Part shown: positions 57,079 to 64,000 of the stretch, piece by piece | Layout: every line of letters starts with the position of its first letter | Position numbering within the stretch: the first letter of the stretch is position 1 | Assembly: GCA_024408105.1 (NCBI GenBank) | Contig: JAKSVG010000002.1 | Coordinates: 1-64,000 of the forward strand | Origin: Bacilli bacterium | GTDB taxonomy: Bacteria; Bacillota_I; Bacilli_A; RFN20; CAG-826 | Reading direction: 5' to 3' | DNA: 64,000 nucleotides | The notes under the pieces: model-generated | What the model saw: only the letters and a program-made list of their open reading frames with translations | The model's database searches: none | What the model was told of the DNA's origin: nothing | Made by a program: the position numbers and the translations under genes

Positions 57079-59706
57079 ATGAGTAAATTAAATCAAAACA
57101 AAACCCCATATTTAAATGCTCTTAAAAAGTATGTAAATAATGATGTGTTGCCACTTGATGTTCCTGGACATCACATGGGCAATGTCAAAAACGAATTAAA
57201 AACTTTTTTGGGAGATATGTCATTTAGAGCAGATGTTAACGCTCCAATTGGAATGGATAATTTAGCTAATCCAAAAGGAGTTCTTTTAGAAGCTGAAGAA
57301 TTAATGGCAGATTTTTGCCATGCCGAGCATAGCTTCTTTTTAGTAAATGGTACATCATCCGGAATACTTGCTATGATTATGACTGTTTGCCATGCGAACG
57401 ATCGAATCATTCTTCCTAGAAATGTTCATAAATCAATAGTTTCAGCACTTATTCTTTCAGGTGCTTCCCCTGTATATGTTGCACCTAAGTTAGATACTGA
57501 ACTTGAAATTGCTAATCAGCCAACAGTTGATGATTATATTAAAGCAATGCAACGCTATCCAACAGCTAAAGCTGTTTTTGTAATTAATCCAACATATTTT
57601 GGCGCAGTTAATGATTTAAAACGTATTGTTGAAGAAGCACATTCAAGAGGAATGGCAGTTTTGGTAGACGAGGCTCATGGAGCGCATTATTATTTTGATA
57701 AAAACGGTCCTATCTCTGCGATGGATGCAGGAGCAGATATGTCTTCTGTTTCTTTCCATAAAACGGGAGGATCATTAACTCAATCATCAGTATTACTATT
57801 AAATTCGAAATCTATAAGTCGCGAATCTGTTCAAAAATCTCTTAATATATTGAATACAACATCACCTTCATCTATTTTGATTGCGTCTTTAGACGCAGCA
57901 AGGCATTTTGTTGCTTTGAAAGGTCAAGAGAATATGGATAGAGTTCATAAACTATCTGAATATGCTCGTGAACAAATTTCAAAAATCAATGGTTTTGTTC
58001 CTTGCGGAAAGAAACATTTTTTATCAAAAGGCTGTTTCGATTATGATGAAACTAAATTAGTTATTAAATTAGAGAACTTAGATATTAACGGTTTTGAATT
58101 ATATCATCTTTTAAAAGATGAATTTGATATTCAAGTCGAGCTTGCTGAGACCTATGTCATTATGGGTGTCTTAGCCTTAGGAAATAATCAAGCTCAAATG
58201 GTTAGATTCGTCAAAGCATTAAAAGAAATTTCCAAGAAACATTACAACAAGAAATATAAATATCAAAAACACGCTTTTGGAATTGAATTTCCTTTCCAAA
58301 TCATTCGTCCAAGAGCGGCATTTCACGCTCCAGGAAAGAGAGTGCCTTTAGAGAAAGCTGTTAATCAAATTTCTAAAGAATCAATCATGATTTATCCCCC
58401 AGGAATACCTTTGATTGTTCCTGGCGAAGTTTTCACTAAAGAACTTGTTGAAAGAATAGAAGAATATAAGAAACTTAATGTCACTATTCTTAGTGACTAT
58501 GGCGCAGATAATGTTAATGTCATTGATGTTGATCGTTGGAATAGATATCACGTTTATAAAAATAAACTTAATGACTATCTACTTAAAAGAATGTCCAACC
58601 CTCGCGCTGACGGCTTTGAAATGCCGTTTGAAGGCAACAAACATAGTGGCACAATTATTTTGCTTCCATTTAGAAAAGATACATGGAGAAATAATGCTAT
58701 TCCTGCTCAAGCAAACTTTAAACAAGTTATCGAAGCAATCGCAAAATATGAACCAGTATATGTTGGGATTAATCCATCCATATATAACAAAGTTATATCT
58801 GACTACGAGAATAAACACAATATTATTCCAATAAAGATAAAATATGATGACTCATGGGCACGAGATACAGGACCAATTTTTGTCACAAACAAAGGCAAAA
58901 TGCGCTTGGTTGATTTTAGATTTAATGCCTGGGGAGGAGAAGTCGATGGTCTTTATTCGAATTATAAAGACGATGATCTTCTCTGCGGAAAACTCGCTAA
59001 AAAATTCGGAGTCGAACGTTATTATTTAGATGACTTTATTCTTGAAGGCGGAAGTATACATGTTGATGGAGAAAAAACATGTATGGTAACGAAGGCGTGT
59101 CTTCTTTCAAAAGGAAGAAACCCAAGACTTTCTCAACTAGAAATTGAAGAAAATCTAAAAACATATTTAGGCGTTAGTAAAGTTATTTGGCTTGAAAACG
59201 GAATATTTGAAGACGAAACAAATGAACACGTCGATAATATCGCTTGCTTTATTAAGCCTGGGGTAGTTGCTTTATCTTGGACAGATGACAAAAATGATCC
59301 TCAATATAAATTCTCGTCTGAAGCATACAAACTTCTCAAAAACGAAGTTGATGCTGCCGGAAGAAAAATTGAAGTCATTAAAATCAAATTGCCTAAACCG
59401 ATGTATATGAATAAAGATGAAGCTAAAGGCATCAAGACTAGTAGATTTGACGCAAAACCTAGACCAGAAGGCTCTAGACTTGCAGCAAGTTATATAAATT
59501 TCTATCAAGGAGACAAGTTTGTTATTCTTCCTGGGTTTGGAGTCCCTGAAGATAAACTTGCTAAAGCAAAACTTCAAAAACTTTATCCTGATAAAGAAAT
59601 TATACAAATTAATTCAAAAGAAATATTGTTAGGTGGAGGTAATATCCACTGCATTACAATGCAAATTCCATACCAAGAGGAGTTCAAAAAGAAAAATGAA
59701 AATTAA
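57079..59706 (+). CDS. Arginine decarboxylase-agmatine deiminase fusion
   Basis: One uninterrupted 875-residue frame joins two full-length enzymes. Residues 1 to about 490 are a fold-type I PLP decarboxylase of the Orn/Lys/Arg family (DVPGHHMGN, FLVNGTSSGILAMI, VLVDEAHGAHYYF, Schiff-base Lys228 in SFHKTGGSLTQSS; the C-terminal domain includes YPPGIPLIVPGE). From about residue 502 it is an agmatine deiminase that begins like free-standing enzymes (RADGFEMPFEGNKHSGT) and has DDSWARDTGPIF, FNAWGG, LEGGSIHVDG, NEHVDN and the catalytic Cys858 in GGGNIHCIT. Together they would turn arginine into agmatine and then N-carbamoylputrescine. The partner domain argues for arginine over lysine or ornithine as substrate. 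The next gene supplies the third step. Confidence 0.9.
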   Translation: MSKLNQNKTPYLNALKKYVNNDVLPLDVPGHHMGNVKNELKTFLGDMSFRADVNAPIGMDNLANPKGVLLEAEELMADFCHAEHSFFLVNGTSSGILAMIMTVCHANDRIILPRNVHKSIVSALILSGASPVYVAPKLDTELEIANQPTVDDYIKAMQRYPTAKAVFVINPTYFGAVNDLKRIVEEAHSRGMAVLVDEAHGAHYYFDKNGPISAMDAGADMSSVSFHKTGGSLTQSSVLLLNSKSISRESVQKSLNILNTTSPSSILIASLDAARHFVALKGQENMDRVHKLSEYAREQISKINGFVPCGKKHFLSKGCFDYDETKLVIKLENLDINGFELYHLLKDEFDIQVELAETYVIMGVLALGNNQAQMVRFVKALKEISKKHYNKKYKYQKHAFGIEFPFQIIRPRAAFHAPGKRVPLEKAVNQISKESIMIYPPGIPLIVPGEVFTKELVERIEEYKKLNVTILSDYGADNVNVIDVDRWNRYHVYKNKLNDYLLKRMSNPRADGFEMPFEGNKHSGTIILLPFRKDTWRNNAIPAQANFKQVIEAIAKYEPVYVGINPSIYNKVISDYENKHNIIPIKIKYDDSWARDTGPIFVTNKGKMRLVDFRFNAWGGEVDGLYSNYKDDDLLCGKLAKKFGVERYYLDDFILEGGSIHVDGEKTCMVTKACLLSKGRNPRLSQLEIEENLKTYLGVSKVIWLENGIFEDETNEHVDNIACFIKPGVVALSWTDDKNDPQYKFSSEAYKLLKNEVDAAGRKIEVIKIKLPKPMYMNKDEAKGIKTSRFDAKPRPEGSRLAASYINFYQGDKFVILPGFGVPEDKLAKAKLQKLYPDKEIIQINSKEILLGGGNIHCITMQIPYQEEFKKKNEN

Positions 59707-60562
59707 AGTCGCAATTTCACAAATGAAATGTTCTTCAAATTATGAAGAAAACATTAATAAAGCTGTCTCTCTTGTTGAGAAGGCTAAAAACGAAGGAGCA
59801 AATATTATTTTGCTGCAAGAACTATTTTCAAATTTGTATTTTTGCCAAGTCGAAGACTATGACAAATTCGATCTTGCTGAAGTGAGAAGCAAATCCCCTC
59901 TTATTCAAAAATTTAAAGAAATTGCAAAAAAATATAATGTTGTTTTGCCTATATCATTTTTTGAAAAAAGCGGAACAAATTATTTTAATTCTTTAGTAAT
60001 GATTGACGCAGACGGAACAGATTTAGGTCTTTATAGAAAGACACATATTCCTACTGGTCAATGCTATGAAGAGAAGTTTTACTTCTCCCCAGGTGACACC
60101 GGCTTTAAAGTTTTTAATACAAAATTCGGAAAAATTGGCGTTGGAATTTGCTGGGATCAATGGTTCCCAGAAGTCGCACGTATTTTAACTTTAAAAGGTG
60201 CTCAGATATTGCTTTACCCTACTGCAATTGGAAGCGAACCAGTTTTAGTTAGAGATTCAATGCCACATTGGCGAAATACAATGTGTGGTCATGCAGCAGC
60301 AAACATAATTCCTGTTTGTGCATCGAATAGAGTTGGCGAAGAAAAAGCTCAAAACTCATCCATGGTATTTCAAGGATATTCTTTTATTGCAAATCAACAA
60401 GGCATTGTAGTAGAAGAAATGAATAGAACCGAAGAAGGTGTTCGTGTCCATGAATTTGATTTAGCCGAAATAGACAAAGAAAGAGTTTCGTGGGGTGTTT
60501 TCCGCGATCGTAGACCTAATTGCTATAAAGAGATAATTAAATTTTCAGAAGAAGATGAATAA
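59696..60562 (+). CDS. aguB: N-carbamoylputrescine amidase
   Basis: The 288-residue nitrilase-family enzyme hydrolyses N-carbamoylputrescine to putrescine, CO2 and ammonia. The Glu-Lys-Cys triad is visible: Glu in ILLQELFSNLYF, Lys in LYRKTHIP and Cys in GVGICWDQWFPE, and the region around TAIGSEP and MPHWRN fits this subfamily. I choose ATG 59696, where family similarity begins; it overlaps the fusion gene by 11 bases, and AGAGGAG inside that gene may serve it. With the fusion it completes the agmatine route. Confidence 0.93.
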   Translation: MKIKVAISQMKCSSNYEENINKAVSLVEKAKNEGANIILLQELFSNLYFCQVEDYDKFDLAEVRSKSPLIQKFKEIAKKYNVVLPISFFEKSGTNYFNSLVMIDADGTDLGLYRKTHIPTGQCYEEKFYFSPGDTGFKVFNTKFGKIGVGICWDQWFPEVARILTLKGAQILLYPTAIGSEPVLVRDSMPHWRNTMCGHAAANIIPVCASNRVGEEKAQNSSMVFQGYSFIANQQGIVVEEMNRTEEGVRVHEFDLAEIDKERVSWGVFRDRRPNCYKEIIKFSEEDE

Positions 60563-61514
60563 AAACGATAAAAAACGAGATATAAAAAAAGGAAAAGTAA
60601 ACCCGAATTCAATTAAAGAATTTAAGGTTAAAGAGGAGTGTGAACTCCTTCCTTTTTTAATTTCTAAATACCCTCATTTATCAAGAAATAATGTTAAGTC
60701 TCTTCTTTCTAATCATCAGGTCGCTGTTGACGGAGCGCCGGTATCACAATTCAATTTGAAATTAGCAAAGGATGATGTTGTTATTGTTAGCAAAAGAAGA
60801 ATTGCTAAACACGAAAGAAAAAATCTCCCTATTATTTTTGAAAATGATGAATTTATTGTAATAAATAAACCAAGCGGTCTTTTAAGTGTTGCTAGCGATA
60901 ACGAAAAAGGCAGAACTGCATATCGTATGGTTACCGATTTTGTCCAGCAGCAAAATAAACACAACCGTATTTATGTTGTTCATAGATTAGACGAAGATAC
61001 TTCTGGCGTTTTGCTTTTTGCTAAAAATCCAAATATCCGAGACGAACTACAAAAGAACTGGTCTGAAATCGTTAAGTCAAGAAGATATTATGCCATTACA
61101 GACGGCGTTGTTGCTAAGGACAATGATATTTTAGTGAATTATCTAAAAGAAAATTCACTCAATCTTATGTACGTAACAAAAAATTCAAAAGATAAGGACG
61201 CAAAAAAATGTATTACTGAGTACAAAGTTCTTAAAAGGAATGACAAATACTCGTTGCTTGATATTAATATTGAAACTGGAAGAAAAAATCAAATTCGTGT
61301 TCAACTTGGTAATATTGGTTATTTTGTTATAGGTGATGATAAGTATGGTGAGCCATCTGACCCTTTAAAAAGATTAGGGCTTCATTCATACGAATTAAGT
61401 TTTATCCACCCTGTTAGTGGCAAACTTTATAAATTTAAGGCACCAATTCCTATTGAATTTGAAAAGTTATTTGTTAATATTATTAAGCAAATAGGTAAGC
61501 CAAAAAGAAAATGA
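60555..61514 (+). CDS. RluA-family pseudouridine synthase
   Basis: The 319-residue enzyme isomerises uridine in rRNA or tRNA. An N-terminal S4 RNA-binding domain (about 25-85, FLISKYPHLSRNNVKSLL, QVAVDG) precedes the catalytic domain with the signature VVHRLDEDTSGVLLFAK, in which the second Asp is catalytic. The C-terminal GRKNQIRVQLGNIGY and LHSYELSFIHP are typical. Which RNA position it modifies is not evident. It overlaps aguB by eight bases and the DUF1538 gene by four (ATGA). Confidence 0.92.
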   Translation: MNKNDKKRDIKKGKVNPNSIKEFKVKEECELLPFLISKYPHLSRNNVKSLLSNHQVAVDGAPVSQFNLKLAKDDVVIVSKRRIAKHERKNLPIIFENDEFIVINKPSGLLSVASDNEKGRTAYRMVTDFVQQQNKHNRIYVVHRLDEDTSGVLLFAKNPNIRDELQKNWSEIVKSRRYYAITDGVVAKDNDILVNYLKENSLNLMYVTKNSKDKDAKKCITEYKVLKRNDKYSLLDINIETGRKNQIRVQLGNIGYFVIGDDKYGEPSDPLKRLGLHSYELSFIHPVSGKLYKFKAPIPIEFEKLFVNIIKQIGKPKRK

Positions 61515-63082
61515 AAAATAGATATTTAGACGCACTTAAAACATCAGCATTATCAATCATCCCTATGATTGCAATTGTTTTAGTGTTGCATTTCACTAAT
61601 CTTGCAAAGATTACACAAGGTGATTCATTAGATAATATCTGGCTTATTTTGGCTGGAATGGTTGTTTTAGTTATCGGTTTAGCATTATTCCAAATCGGTG
61701 CATCTTCATCATTAACAAAAGTTGGCGAATACATGGGAGCATCGCTTTCTAAGCAGAAAAAAATATTCGTAGTTATTTTATTTTCGTTTGCACTTGGCTT
61801 GCTTATTACATGTGCTGAGCCAAGCATTTTAATTGTTTCTAAACAAGTAACTATTATTCCTGATAACCCTGCTGCTAACGCCATTGTTTTGATTGGCGGA
61901 ATAGCTTTAGGAGTAGGAATATTTGTTGTTATTGGTGTTATTCGTATAACAAAGCACCAATCGTTGAAACTATGGTATTTGCTATTTTATTTCATAACAT
62001 TTTTAATTATTTGTTTAATTGCAATTGACCCTGATAGAAGAAAATTACTTCCATTCATTTTTGATGCTGGTGGTGTTACTACAGGTTCTGCAACTGTTCC
62101 GTTTATTCTTGCTTTAGGCGCAGGTATTGCTGCTGTTCGTGGTGGCAAGAATGCAACCGATGATTCGTTTGGTCTTGTTGGTATGGCTTCTATTGGTCCT
62201 ATTATGACCACCGCTATCTTAATTCTAATTAGATCAAATATCCCTGCTTATATACCTCCTTCATATTATGAGGGATCTGTTTTTATGAAGTTTGTTGATG
62301 CAATGATATTCTCGCCAACAGGTACAGGCTCTGCGATTGAAGTTTTGATTGCGATTGCACCAATTCTAATCATCTTCTTTATTTATAACGGTTTATATCT
62401 TCATCTCCCTAAAAAACGCATTTACAAATTACTCATTGGTTTTGTATATACATATGTTGGTTTAACATTATTCTTATCTGCTACAAATGCAGCAATGTCA
62501 CCAATTGGAAGCATTGTCGGCGGTAATCTTTCATCTCAAAACGATGCTGTTATTATATTAATTTGCTTTGCCATTGGCTTAGTTACAATTCTTTGTGAAC
62601 CAGCTGTACATGTTTTGACAAAGCAAATTGCAGAAATATCTGATGGCCGCATCAAGAAATCAACCGTAGTCATAGCATTATCACTAGGAGTTGGTGTTGC
62701 TATCGCATTAGCTGCAATCAAAGCAATATTTAAAATCAATATTTTATATATCGTTATTCCTGGCTATATCATTATCATGGTTCTTATGTTCTTTACACCA
62801 AAGATTTATACCGCTATGGCATTTGACTCTGGTGGAACAGCCTCAGGACCAATGGCATCATCATTTGTTTTGCCTATGATTATTGGTATTGTAATGGCAA
62901 GAGATGGCGGTACTGAAAATGTTTACGAATATGGTTTTGGCGTTGTTGCATTGATTGCGATGACACCTATTATTGCCATTCAAATCTTAGGATTGTCACA
63001 AAGCATTAAAACGCAAAAAGCTCTCAAGGTTATGCGTGCTCACGTTTACTCAGATGAAGATGCTCAAATCATTCACTTTTAA
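61511..63082 (+). CDS. DUF1538 membrane protein, two-repeat form
   Basis: The 523-residue protein has about 12 hydrophobic segments and two homologous halves. TCAEPSILIVSKQV in the first half matches LCEPAVHVLTKQI in the second, and FDAGGVTTGSATVPF matches FDSGGTASGPMASSF. DUF1538 proteins work in Halomonas as a two-subunit cation/proton antiporter (UmpA/UmpB), to my recollection; here both halves are one chain. The following two PII-like genes suggest regulation by a nucleotide or metabolite. It overlaps the RluA gene by four bases. The transported ion is not certain. Confidence 0.85.
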   Translation: MKNRYLDALKTSALSIIPMIAIVLVLHFTNLAKITQGDSLDNIWLILAGMVVLVIGLALFQIGASSSLTKVGEYMGASLSKQKKIFVVILFSFALGLLITCAEPSILIVSKQVTIIPDNPAANAIVLIGGIALGVGIFVVIGVIRITKHQSLKLWYLLFYFITFLIICLIAIDPDRRKLLPFIFDAGGVTTGSATVPFILALGAGIAAVRGGKNATDDSFGLVGMASIGPIMTTAILILIRSNIPAYIPPSYYEGSVFMKFVDAMIFSPTGTGSAIEVLIAIAPILIIFFIYNGLYLHLPKKRIYKLLIGFVYTYVGLTLFLSATNAAMSPIGSIVGGNLSSQNDAVIILICFAIGLVTILCEPAVHVLTKQIAEISDGRIKKSTVVIALSLGVGVAIALAAIKAIFKINILYIVIPGYIIIMVLMFFTPKIYTAMAFDSGGTASGPMASSFVLPMIIGIVMARDGGTENVYEYGFGVVALIAMTPIIAIQILGLSQSIKTQKALKVMRAHVYSDEDAQIIHF

Positions 63083-63093
63083 TGGAGGTTTTT

Positions 63094-63492
63094 ATGAAAT
63101 TATTTAATATCAACAAACAAGAAAAAAAGACCCCATCAATCGATGCATTGATTGAGAAAAAACTAGTTCTTTTTGTAAGCATTGTTAATGAAGGTCAATC
63201 TAGACCTATCATAAAAATAATGGAGAAATGCGGTTCTTCTGCTCAATTCATTGAAACTGGCGAAGGTACTGCACGAAAAGAAATCAGAAATATTTTGGGT
63301 ATCGAAGACAATAACAAAGAAATCATTTTTTCGTTCGTTACTAACGATAGAATTCCTGAGATTAAAAACTATTTAGATATTTATTTTTCAACAAGAACAA
63401 AAAATGCTGGGATTGGTTTTTCAATTCCGTTAACAAGCATTGTTGGCGTTAAGGTATATCAATTCCTTGCGGATACAATTAAGGAGGACTAA
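63094..63492 (+). CDS. PII-like signalling protein (first)
   Basis: The 132-residue protein has a basic N-terminal extension of about 25 residues, then a ferredoxin-like PII fold: KLVLFVSIVNEGQSRPIIKIMEKCGSSA, a short T-loop region (FIETGEGTARKEIRNIL) and a B-loop/C-terminal strand GIGFSIPLTSIVGV. The classical uridylylated T-loop Tyr is not present. I place the start at ATG 63094, 5 bases after GGAGG; an ATG at 63082 overlaps the DUF1538 stop but has no ribosome site. It probably binds the DUF1538 transporter. Confidence 0.8.
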   Translation: MKLFNINKQEKKTPSIDALIEKKLVLFVSIVNEGQSRPIIKIMEKCGSSAQFIETGEGTARKEIRNILGIEDNNKEIIFSFVTNDRIPEIKNYLDIYFSTRTKNAGIGFSIPLTSIVGVKVYQFLADTIKED

Positions 63493-63494
63493 TC

Positions 63495-63821
63495 ATGGAA
63501 AAGTTCAAACTAATTTATGCTATTGTTAATTCTGGCTATTCAGAAATTGTTATGGACGCAGCTAGAGACGAAGGTGCGAAAGGCGGAACAATTATTCATG
63601 CTCGTGGCACTGGAACAAAAGAAATGGAGCAAAAATACGGTGTTATTATTACCCCAAACAAAGAAATGATTATGATCCTTGTTACCGAAGAGATTTGTGA
63701 CAAAGTATTATCTGCAATTTATAAAGTTGCAGGACTTGGAAGTAAGAGTCAAGGTATAGCTTTTGCTTTGCCTGTTGATGATGTAGTGGGAATTCACCCT
63801 TCTAAGAAAGAAGCTAAATAA
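63495..63821 (+). CDS. PII-like signalling protein (second)
   Basis: This 108-residue protein is a fuller PII fold: FKLIYAIVNSGYSEIVMDAARDEGAKGGTI, the short T-loop GTGTKEMEQKYGVI, ILVTEEICDKVLSAIYKVAG, and the B-loop region GLGSKSQGIAFALPVDDVVGI. It starts two bases after the first PII gene with GGAGG before the ATG. The two proteins differ clearly, so they may form a mixed trimer or sense different ligands. It is not a canonical GlnB, since the modified Tyr and ammonium-transport partner are missing. Confidence 0.85.
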   Translation: MEKFKLIYAIVNSGYSEIVMDAARDEGAKGGTIIHARGTGTKEMEQKYGVIITPNKEMIMILVTEEICDKVLSAIYKVAGLGSKSQGIAFALPVDDVVGIHPSKKEAK

Positions 63822-63847
63822 TATATTAATTGAGTAAAAAATATTGC

Positions 63848-64000
63848 ATGATTGGCGAATACAATTCCGGAACTAAATTAAAAGAAAAAATTAAAATTCG
63901 TTTCTCTTTTTTAAAAGACCCTCACTCATTCTTTTATTATGTTCTTCTTCTAATCGGAATTGGCTTTGCTTTTTTTGGTTTTGCTCTTATAACAGAAAGA
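63848..64000 (+). CDS. Start of a membrane protein, cut by the window end
   Basis: An open frame runs from ATG 63848 (or TTG 63830) off the window edge. It encodes MIGEYNSGTKLKEKIKIRFS, a short polar stretch, then a hydrophobic helix (FYYVLLLIGIGFAFFGFALI). No ribosome site is obvious. It may belong to the DUF1538-PII operon. Too little remains to name a family. Confidence 0.5.
   Translation, partial: MIGEYNSGTKLKEKIKIRFSFLKDPHSFFYYVLLLIGIGFAFFGFALITER

Noticed and set aside
57079-59706. Possible frameshift or assembly join making the decarboxylase-deiminase fusion
   Set aside because: The frame is uninterrupted, both enzymes are full length, the deiminase starts with its normal N-terminal sequence, and no stop or ribosome site lies at the junction.
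63495-63821. Second PII-like gene as a canonical GlnB/GlnK
   Set aside because: The T-loop is short, the uridylylated Tyr is missing and no ammonium transporter is adjacent; the partner is a DUF1538 protein.

Overview
The window (about one third GC, standard code: TGA ends several genes and TGG encodes Trp) comes from the chromosome of a low-GC Gram-positive bacterium of the Bacilli/Erysipelotrichia-Mollicutes side of the Bacillota, probably an uncultured lineage. The reasons are the Bacillus-like order around dnaA, lipoproteins with long Ser/Thr linkers, strong AGGAGG-type ribosome sites, and cell-envelope genes (a DUF368 undecaprenyl-phosphate carrier, MscL, YidC with a lipobox) that argue against a wall-less mollicute. 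I see no phage, insertion sequence, CRISPR array, tRNA or rRNA. Almost everything is ordinary vertical chromosome.

The window is centred on the replication origin. To the left (1-27.5 kb) nearly all genes are on the minus strand: rpsF-ssb-rpsR; an Ig-domain lipoprotein coupled to dusB and lysS; pth-mfd-rqcP-tilS, then ftsH; an FGGY kinase; and rpmH-rnpA-yidC-jag-mnmE-tatD-rnmV-rsmA-ispE plus a small beta-repeat protein. Plus-strand exceptions are ppdK and a DUF368-TetR pair. The origin has two parts: a 0.5-kb AT-rich region with many DnaA-box-like sites before dnaA, and a compact unit between dnaA and dnaN with two abutting DnaA boxes followed by five DnaA-trio triplets, which I take as the unwinding site.

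To the right (28-39.5 kb), on the plus strand, lie dnaA, dnaN, yaaA, recF, gyrB, gyrA, a glycosyltransferase, serS, SRP RNA and tadA. Then come a P-type ATPase with psuG and a TetR regulator (39.5-43.4 kb), a structured leader followed by an M50-like membrane protein with a broken HExxH site, an oversized MscL with an XRE regulator, DegV, TldD/TldE with a CrtI-like oxidoreductase, rpmE, two lipoprotein endonucleases in tandem, metG, and a divergent DUF3810 peptidase/hydrolase pair.

The last 7 kb is the most unusual part. A single 875-residue protein fuses a PLP-dependent arginine-type decarboxylase to agmatine deiminase and is followed by N-carbamoylputrescine amidase, so two genes encode an apparently complete arginine-to-putrescine route. 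Downstream, a two-repeat DUF1538 membrane protein is followed by two PII-like proteins, resembling a PII-controlled transporter.

Other notable points: many promoters share an extended -10 of the form TGATANAAT; several genes begin exactly where transcription should start (leaderless mRNAs); GyrA naturally lacks both classical quinolone-contact residues; YidC and MscL carry large extracytoplasmic additions. All functions are inferred by reading motifs; no database search was run.
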